A stretch of 64,000 bases of DNA from the NCBI GenBank assembly GCA_944990035.1, contig CALYLX010000068.1:58129-122128 (forward strand). The letters run 5' to 3'. The translations under genes were made by a program, and so were the position numbers. Each line of letters starts with the position of its first letter. Positions within the stretch are counted from its first letter, which is position 1. The notes beneath the pieces were generated by a model. The model did no database searches, was not told where the DNA came from, and worked only from the letters and a program-made list of their open reading frames with translations. This DNA comes from Clitopilus passeckerianus. Lineage: Eukaryota; Basidiomycota; Agaricomycetes; Agaricales; Entolomataceae. Below are positions 56,764 to 64,000 of this stretch, piece by piece.

Positions 56764-59700
56764 TCTAGTGTCAAGTCTAATTGTAGTCCGCCTTCATCAG
56801 GTGGGCCGAGCTTGCGAGCCTTCCAGATACTGCGACTTGCACGAAAAAGGGCCAGGTAACTTGTGCTTAGATGGGGCTAGTAGATGGTCAGCTATGAGCC
56901 ATCCCAGACCAAAACTCTACTTACTACTAGCGTCGAAGGCGAAAGCTTTGGACGTCGTCGTTGATGGCCTCGTCGCTGGTGGAGTCCACAACAATACGAG
57001 CCTGGATCAATGTTTGTCCTTGCTTGGCTATGGCCTCCTGCAGCTTAGAGCACGACTAGTGACAGCAACAACATTACGCATTGGCTGTAAACCGCACTTG
57101 CAGCAACTTTAAGAAAGAAAGTACGCAATAAACCCCCCAAGATTTACAAACCAATCTATTTACGAGACGCCTATCACATTTACAAGGTAATACTTGACAT
57201 TTTATGCCTAAGGTGACATTGATCAGCTAGCAACCGTTGTGCTCCACCATGTGAGCGTTTACGGTCAGAGGAGCTTCAAGAACTACAATTAGCACATGGA
57301 CTGACGGTATGGCCTTGGCTGTGGGATTGGCTGAAATGTTGTGTTGGAGGTGTCCGTGATGTGGTGGTCCTTTTCATGAGGATCTGCCGCGTCTTTTCAA
57401 GTTTGTTCTCAAGACGTTGTGAAAGCCATCCCCTGCCACATCCCCCTTAGCCCATACTGCGTATTCTCCACAAAAGAGGTGGCCTGTACACTCTCATGGC
57501 TCTCTCCTTTCATGCCTCCTCCAAGAAAATGAGACATATACGATTGTACGCGAGTAAAGAATATTTATTCCCCCTCCCTTATCACGGAGCAAGGTTGGCA
57601 TCTGTAGGGATCTATGGAAACGTATCGAAGGATAGTATGAAATGACCGAGTGTATTACGCACGTCCCATTGCGTTTTGTTTTGCCCCATTGGAGGACATC
57701 GTTACCCACCACGGTGTGTGACCCTTTCGTCCTTCTCAGGAGTATTCCTCTAAGTAATTTGGGGGATTCTCAAACTCCCGCGAACGTTCCCCCCCCCCAG
57801 GGTTGCACCCGTCCGTCCTTGATCTGAAAGGAAATTCAAATGCCAGAAAAAATGTGCTGTCCTTCGTTAACCGACGGAGGTTTTTCAAGCTACAGTCACC
57901 TGAGCCGTCTCCGAGAGTTTGGCCAAGGTGTGTTCATGTTGTCCTTTGGGCGGTCCGAAACGATTAGGGGCACATCTCCATGGTCTGACCCTCTGTCCGA
58001 TGCCTATCGCCTGAGGAGCCTGGTGAACATGTCTCCCCCTCAACCTCGATAAATTAGGGACTCCCGCGGTGATCCCCTTATTCCTGTTATCATGGTTGAT
58101 GTATATGGTATCGGAGTACCAACGTCACTCAGAACTGCCTCGGTGCTCACTCAGTCGACGATCTACAAAGAGTATCCAGTGAAAGGCAAGTAAACGCGTC
58201 CAATTCCGGGCCATTTGCGGTATTCTTTGAACTCATGGTGTTCAGCAATAGATATTATTAAAACCACCGCGATAAAATTCCAAACTCAGGAAGGTCTTGG
58301 AGATACTAAATTGGGCTGACGCGTTCGAAGAGGATGGAATGGCATCGCGATAGAATGACAATGGTGGTTGTGTTTTCTCCTTTGTTCGTCTCGACCCTCT
58401 GATTGGCGGGCTTTCAGATATTTCGTACAGTGGGGGCCTGAATGGGGTATCCCGGATATATCCAAAGCGGCTGCGTTCGAGCTCACCTCCCCGTAAACCA
58501 TTTCAAATGAGTATGCTCGATACTCGCCAATTTTCGCTCCTTCGGGCCGGGAGGCTCGGCATTCGGAGCTTTAGAGATAAAGTCTACGCAAATTTTCTTT
58601 TCGTTGCTGGACATACAAGTCGACACCACTGCCGCGGCCTCCCTACAACCCCCGACCACTTCCGAGTTTTGTATCTGAGGGAGAATATGAAATTCGGGGA
58701 CATAAGAAAGGGAAAATGGCGGTTCAAATGAGTGATACTGTACGTATGTGTCAGTTGTACTTAATCATGCCGATACAGCATTTCCCTGTGACGACCATTC
58801 GCGGAAAATCAAAATGACTAATTGAAGATTCGCATGTGCAAAGCTCAAGCTACATTGCCCTGCAAACTTATCGCGAATCGGTGCGAACCTGTTAGTTTCC
58901 TCCGAACGAATCTCGAGGGAACAACAGAATACTTATGAAGCTTGAAATTGCAATTTGATAAAGCCCGTTTATCAAGGGCTTCTCCGTCGCTCGGTTTTGA
59001 TATCGCAGTGCCAGATCTCGAGAGGTATCGATGAGGGTTGCATGGTCGGAAAAGGCACGGTCGCAAAGTTGCGTGAACCAAGCACTTCCAGGTCCGAGCT
59101 GAGAGTTGCTACAATTAAATGGCAACTTCCGGGCGGAGGAGCAAAGCAAGATGTACATCATATCCGGTCACAGAGGTTCAGAAACACGGCGAATATGCAT
59201 GGCATACATACATGGTATGCATCTTAAGCTTCTGAGATCCACACAGTGCTGAAACCCAAATGCGTTCCGAAATCATGTACTCGAGGAGAAAAGAACAATG
59301 GAATGCTTGAGAATGGCGTCATTTTCTGGGGGTAAACCTTGTGATCCAGAACGAGGTTCGGCATGTGTTCAGGCTCGCGCAGGATGGAACGCCAATGAGC
59401 TTGAGGCGATCGTCACTACAGAGGAACTTCTGGTGCAGGCAGGCACTAGTAAGTGATCTGATTTCCCAAATCGATCATTATGCAGTACGACGTGGACGCA
59501 ACACGGTCTTTAATTTTCTTTAGGATTCACTGGTTACGTTGCAATGGTGGTTAATGCCCGAGATTCGTTCGATGGACAGGGATTGATTCCTTCCAGATGC
59601 CCTAAGAGGCAGTCAGAACTTAACAGAGGTTCCGATAGAGAATTCATTTACGACCAGGCGCTGCGTCTAGCTAACCTTTACCCACCAAAAAGCAGCTTTC

Positions 59701-60592
59701 CTGATCAGAATTGTCACGTACGTTGTCGAGCTAGAACCCTGAAATGTAGGCCTCTAGTGAAAGAAGTTCCACGTTAACGAGGGTTCATCGCTATGAAAAA
59801 TACCTAATTTGACGCTCCGAAGGCACAGGGACTTCCCTTTGGTGACTTTACCTGCCTTTTGTCCATATCCATGATGCCACGTTTGGTCCTCGAATGCTAT
59901 TGCTACCGCTGCTAGATTTCTTGGAGAAGATAGCCGACCACAGAGGGAACCCTGACGGTGATCGAGTCCAAAGGCGCAAACGATGCAGTGGCCGTGCACA
60001 CCTGTCAGACTGAGGGAACTCCGCATTTGTTTGACACGCTCACTTCGCCGCTACCCAACGCTCGGCTGGCACGCGTATCGATAAAGCTTGCTGTGAAAGC
60101 CTACTATGACACCAGAAGGCCTCGCGTTATACCGCGCCTACTTGCTGGATCCTTAAGGCCTCATTAATGCTCTTTCAAAGTCCTCCTGCATTGCGACCGA
60201 CCTCGGGAGTCCCAAAGGTGGACGACGCGTACCCATTAGTCGAGAGCGATCACCGTTTCTGTGTAGCCTTCCTATTTGAAATTCGGTTTCAGATTGCATG
60301 ACGCTCAGAATCTGCGGGCCATTCACCGAACCTGTACTGACATGATGATATACATACAGCACACAATTACGGAACCATCGATACGTACCCTCTGGTCTCC
60401 GACGAGGATACGGCAAGACGCGTAGACGCCGCCTTTTTCATATCCGCCTCCTTATGGGTACGGAATTGGTCAAATGTAGTCCCCGCTGATTTGACGGCTA
60501 GATTGTGAGACTGGGAATATAAAGGAGCATACGCTATCCTTCTCCTACAGTGCCTTACAATCCCTTTCAACCAAAGCTTGTTCCCTACAATA
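56764..60592. other. 3.8 kb gene-poor region, no gene recognised
   Basis: The first few hundred bases are the PAK-like gene's upstream region. Beyond that, only short stop-bounded frames without domains occur on either strand. There is a run of ten C at about 57789-57798. No rRNA, tRNA or terminal repeats could be made out. It may hold relic or noncoding transcripts, but nothing can be supported. Confidence 0.5.
60517..60523 (+). promoter_or_regulatory. TATA box of the small cysteine-rich gene
   Basis: ATATAAA lies 70 bp upstream of the ATG at 60593, followed by a pyrimidine-rich leader, as expected for a TATA-driven fungal gene. Confidence 0.5.
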
Positions 60593-60994
60593 ATGCCCGC
60601 CTGCCAGACTTGTAACTGTGCTGTCGAGGATCTCTGTCATTTTCGTATTCGTTGTGGGTGTCCCAACGACACACCACCAGACCACCCTATGTACATGATG
60701 GACGATGCCTACCACCGCGAATGGTGCTCCAGATGCCTTACCTACTGTCAAGAGCCATCGGATTGCCCCGCGGTTCTCTCTGCAAAGTACTCCAGTTACT
60801 TTAGGGTTATCTTTCCCGGTGTGCAAAGGCGACTGGTAACCCTGTACGACTGTAGGTGCAGCTCCTCTGTTCTCTGGCTCTTCGCTTACATTCAATTTTT
60901 CTTCCTGCTCAACAGGCATCGAAGATTCGCTTGTCCGAATCACCCGCTTATGCGATTCCGTGCACGCTGTCGATTGTGGCGCCGTCGTCCATGA
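60593..60994 (+). CDS. Small cysteine-rich orphan protein
   Basis: Two exons (60593-60855 and 60916-60994) give 113 residues. The start is MPACQTCNCAVEDLCHFRIR. Eleven or more cysteines are grouped as CxxCxC, CxC, CxxCxxxC and single Cys-Pro or Cys-Arg sites, with His and Arg between, suggesting metal binding or disulphides. The C-terminus is very basic (RARCRLWRRRP). There is no signal peptide, so a classical secreted effector is unlikely. The 60-bp intron is in frame and stopless; retention would insert 20 mostly hydrophobic residues. I recognise no family. Evidence that it is real: the TATA box, a clean GT...CAACAG intron with a pyrimidine tract, and cysteine spacing that continues across the junction. 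Confidence 0.55.
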   Translation: MPACQTCNCAVEDLCHFRIRCGCPNDTPPDHPMYMMDDAYHREWCSRCLTYCQEPSDCPAVLSAKYSSYFRVIFPGVQRRLVTLYDCRCSSSVLWLFAYIQFFFLLNRHRRFACPNHPLMRFRARCRLWRRRP

Positions 60995-61401
60995 AGATTA
61001 CGACCCTCGAATCCCTTCGATTCTACCAAATTTCGCCTTACGATGATCCTCGGATGACGTACATCATTTTGGCCCACCCATTTTTGTCCTCCGCCGCGAC
61101 CAAACCGAGTGCTCTGGACCGACACGATGCACGCCGTAGCACACCTCAACAGATCTCAACGTGCAAAGACGGAATGCTCTACACCCTATCTACTTCGTGG
61201 CTACCAACCCATTGCCCTAAACCCTCCCGTTAATCCATTCGTACAAACACAATTCCATTGGCATATTGCAAACGCCGTCGCATGCCCTGTGTACTGTGCA
61301 TTTTAGGTACAGATCGACGCCGTCTCATAATACCTGTCCTATCTACACCGGGAATGTATCTATCGCCCGTTAATCTATCTTGCTTTCCGCTTTTGCACAC
61401 A
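60995..61401. other. Convergent 3' region before RPA49
   Basis: 407 bp between convergent genes; no gene recognised. Confidence 0.4.
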
Positions 61402-63120
61402 TTAACCTCTCCGGCGGTTGACTTTCTTCGGCTTAGGGAACGAGACAGGTGCGTTTAGCACGGCTCTTTTAACGTCGGCAACGGTGTCAGGTATGCCTAG
61501 TCGCATACGCTCCTGCTGCGAGAGAAGCTGTATCTTGCAACCTAAATTAGAGGCATGGGGATTCAGAGATCCATCGGCAAGGGAAAGAGTTGGAGGAAAG
61601 TCTACTAACCGAGAGTTTTGAATAGTTGGTTGACCCTGGATATGACATATCGCGATAAATTGACTCATATATATATTGAATGGAAAAGAAGACATACTTT
61701 GTCAGATTCATACTGAGATCCTGCGCGAGCGCGCTCGTATCAGCAGCGTATTGGTCGAGTTTGAGACATAAAGCAAAGAGGTATGTCAATAGTTTAGTTT
61801 CTGTAGCTGTCGTCTGTGTGTAGCTACATGCCTTTAGTTGGAATGAAAATCCTCCAGTTTCGAAAAGCGTACCTGTTTGATTCACGGGCAACCTCGGTAA
61901 ATCTTGCGAGAAGACCGTCCAAGATGACGGTTGGAACGCCGAGCATCTTTTCTTCGGCTACAGACCTTTCAATCCCGCCTTTACGACCAGCGATATAACG
62001 GAAAGCCAGAAGGATCGAAATATAGAGTGCCATTTTTCTGGGAATCGAACGTCCGTCAACGACATGCAAGTTCAGCGGAGGAGACGCACAGGCTGTGTTT
62101 TTGGACTTTGAGGATGTTGCATCTTTAAGACTATGGATATGCGCGTTAAGCCATTTCGAGTGCCAATGAGGGAGAAGCTTTTCTCGATCTTTGTCGGTTT
62201 TGGCTTCGTCGAATTGGCTGATAGACAGTGCTCTCCATTCCACTTCAGGTATGATTCCATGAGAGGAAACACTTCCGAGGGATCGTCTGTGGTCGCATTG
62301 AACGGAGGCACCAGTCGGTTTGCATCTGCGGCCTCTTGGGCTTCATCTGCGAGCCACACATGTTATTGACGGTGAAAACGCTATAAAGTCCGTACAACTT
62401 CGTACCTTGTGTCATGAGATTGACGGCACCCTTATCAATACCCTCTTGTAGATGATCGATGACCCCTTCCATGGCGCTGACATCGACGCGATTCCGTTCG
62501 CGGGCACGAATATTGGCCTTAGCCTTTTTGGTACCAAAGGTTTCTCCGAGAGCGTTTCGGGCCTCCATGTACTGCATTGGCGTGGGCTGAGATATCGGTA
62601 TTGATTTGAGAGCTTTCACTGTTGGTGCAAGGATATGAGGCGTTTTAGTGGTCTTAAGAACCTTTAGAGAGGACGTCTGCCGGTCATGTATTGCAATCAA
62701 GTACCTAAAAACATCACGTTGAAGGGGCCATCTTAGACGCTCTCGAATCATGCAACGAACATACCTGCACCCCGAATTGGCGGCTCTTTCAGTCTCTGTT
62801 GGATTTGAGACAAATTCCATGCCTTCGCTCTCCCCGACAACGAGCAGGTCCTGCTCCACGTCTGCAGCACTCTCTTTCCTCTCCATCATTTCCCCTTTCG
62901 ACCTTTTGCGAGTATAACACTTGAATCCCACTGAATTTGGTGCTTCCACGCCTGGATAGCTTACTGTAATGTATATTAGAACAATTTTCTGAGAAGAGAG
63001 AAAGATTGATTGACCAGGGATTGGCCCGCACACCTTTCCGATGGCTGAGAAATTTCTACAACAGTCCTCTGCCTCTCGCTTTCGTTTTGCTGATCTTTTC
63101 ACTCGGCATAGCGACTGGTA
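61402..63120 (-). CDS. RPA49: RNA polymerase I subunit RPA49 (A49/PAF53), 5' end unresolved, one frame break
   Basis: The C-terminal exons are clear: 61402-61541, 61610-61635, 61698-61823 and one from 61873 upward. They give RFTEVARESN, TETKLLTYLFALCL, KVNQLFKTLGCKI and the basic end PKPKKVNRRRG. Upstream, ARNALGETFGTKKAKANIRA and NRVDVSAMEGVIDHLQ are signature A49 segments, and VSYPGVEAPNSVGFKCY is the dimerisation-domain start. The tandem winged helix of the C-terminal half follows. A49 pairs with A34.5 on Pol I and aids initiation and elongation at rDNA. The intron at the GCR|YLIAIHD junction (about 62707-62766) is 60 bp, in frame and stopless. At about 62262 the expected VFPLHGIIPEVEW can only be read if one base is added to CCTCTCATGG. 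No ATG stands in the frame of the first exon (near KRKREAED), so the true start lies in an unplaced exon or behind another break. Confidence 0.82.
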
Positions 63121-63590
63121 ATCAGACGTTTTCGTAGCCAGTTGTGACTTTGTTCGTGGATCAAATAACCAATAGGGATGGAGGAAAGGAGAGATGCGTC
63201 TGTTTGTCCGCTTGTCTTTGGTGACTTGCGTGGTTTCTCGCACCAACAGGGTCCTAACGACTTGGTTGCTGCTCCCGCACCAAATTGCTGGCTCGAATGT
63301 GAGTTCAAAGTCAAGGTCGTCGTAATGCTCATTCAGACAATCCAATCCTAGGTTGTGACGCTGTTCTACGGGCAAATAATCTCTATAGACTTACCCAAAT
63401 TGTCACCGCTTGGCAATTCGGCGTGCAAATACTAGTGTCATATACTTGCCAAAACGCATACTCTAAGCCCGTCTGGGCTGATATTGTCTGTCGTGTCTGA
63501 GAGCAGAAGCGCCCCATCACTGCCATTGTCGCCCAGGCAGGAGAGTTTGATTTCACACCACACCCACCAACATCACGCCTCCTCAAAACT
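63121..63590. other. Divergent region between RPA49 and the right-edge gene
   Basis: About 470 bp; it may contain the missing first exon of RPA49 as well as both promoters. Confidence 0.35.
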
Positions 63591-64000
63591 ATGTCCAGCC
63601 CACCTGTTAAGCAGGAGGCTTTCGATGCGGAGACCTTCACCACACCTCCAGCTACGCATGACGATAGTGTCAACTTATGAAGACAGAAGTGAAGCTTGAA
63701 AGCATAAACGTACGGTCGCCACCTTGACTGTTATACCATATTGACTGGCGGGTTATGACTCAGAAGGCTCAACCAGAGGACTCTTTGCCAAACCAATCTT
63801 TAGCTGGCACAAGCGACGTTTCCAAGAGTGAAGATTTACTAAATTTTGACTCAGACGGTTCTCCAATGCTAAATGGCGAGAGTTCGCGGATGAAACCCTC
63901 CAAATCTGCCTCTCCAACCCACCATCCGCTCGCCATGAATCAAGTCAGAGTCCTCAACACACCACCTGCGACTGGTAATAACAGGAAAGAAGGCGTCAAA
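63591..64000 (+). CDS. Start of an unrecognised Ser/Pro/Asp-rich protein, runs off the right edge
   Basis: Exon 1 63591-63668 encodes MSSPPVKQEAFDAETFTTPP and ATHDDS. A 95-bp intron (63669-63763, donor GTCAAC, acceptor CTCAG) with several stops joins in phase to an exon open to base 64000. That exon reads KAQPEDSLPNQSLAGTSDVS and onward, ending with NNRKEGVK. All visible sequence is disordered and rich in Ser, Pro, Asn and acids, typical of the N-terminus of a nuclear regulator. The family cannot be named from this part, and the intron is tentative. Confidence 0.5.

Noticed and set aside
57789..57798. Run of ten C as a functional element
   Set aside because: A simple homopolymer with no associated motif; it may also be imprecisely sequenced.
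1..64000. CRISPR arrays, bacterial operons, insertion sequences
   Set aside because: No direct-repeat arrays, Shine-Dalgarno spacing or transposase motifs; the spliced genes are clearly fungal nuclear.

Overview
This window is nuclear DNA of a filamentous basidiomycete, most likely an Agaricomycete. Three things point there. Most genes are cut by many short introns, usually 47-65 bp, with GT(A/G)NGT-type donors and CTAAT-like branch sites. Intergenic spaces are small and genes lie on both strands. The gene families are also typical: a DUF3638/DUF3645 giant protein, a GMC oxidoreductase pair, a GH3 beta-glucosidase, TKL and PAKA-type kinases, and GPCR-like and polytopic membrane proteins. Exon boundaries were derived by hand from splice sites, reading frame and family motifs. 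Where a gene is said to sum correctly, the exon lengths add up to a whole number of codons.

Layout. 1-7446 (+): 3' part of a giant DUF3638/DUF3645 P-loop protein, cut by the left edge. 7736-9972 (+): COQ8/ABC1 kinase-like protein. 10257-11167 (-): OPI3-type phospholipid methyltransferase. 11502-12582 (-): UBE2S-type ubiquitin-conjugating enzyme. 12815-14011 (+): short-chain dehydrogenase. 14231-17826 (-): secreted GH3 beta-glucosidase with 17 exons. 19265-25383 (-): tandem GMC oxidoreductases, the proximal copy broken and the distal copy intact. 26025-29363 (-): peroxisomal Lon protease ending in SRL. 30969-32297 (-): intronless APH-fold phosphotransferase. 32894-34669 (-): polytopic membrane protein. 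35678-39616 (+): large kinase with an MLKL-like helical N-terminus, a TKL kinase domain and a C-terminal fungal domain. 39944-41188 (-): IQ/BAG-domain co-chaperone. 42216-44046 (+): seven-helix GPCR-like receptor. 44407-45049 (+): SRPBCC protein with a 12-nt microexon. 45306-53008 (+): UTP10/HEATR1. 53057-56763 (-): CRIB-containing PAK-like kinase with apparent frame breaks. 56764-60592: gene-poor stretch. 60593-60994 (+): small cysteine-rich orphan with a TATA box. 61402-about 63120 (-): RNA polymerase I subunit RPA49. 63591 to the right edge (+): start of an unrecognised protein.

The genes are mostly unrelated housekeeping or accessory loci. Two ribosome-biogenesis genes (UTP10, RPA49) lie within 9 kb of each other. 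A redox/lignocellulose group (SDR, GH3, GMC pair) spans 12.8-25.4 kb. The most unusual gene is the three-part kinase at 35.7-39.6 kb. Its order, helical bundle then kinase, recalls MLKL and fungal HeLo-type cell-death effectors. Several splicing oddities are supported by reading frame: two GC-AG introns, a start codon alone in its exon, a 12-nt exon, and several short introns that are a multiple of three and contain no stop.
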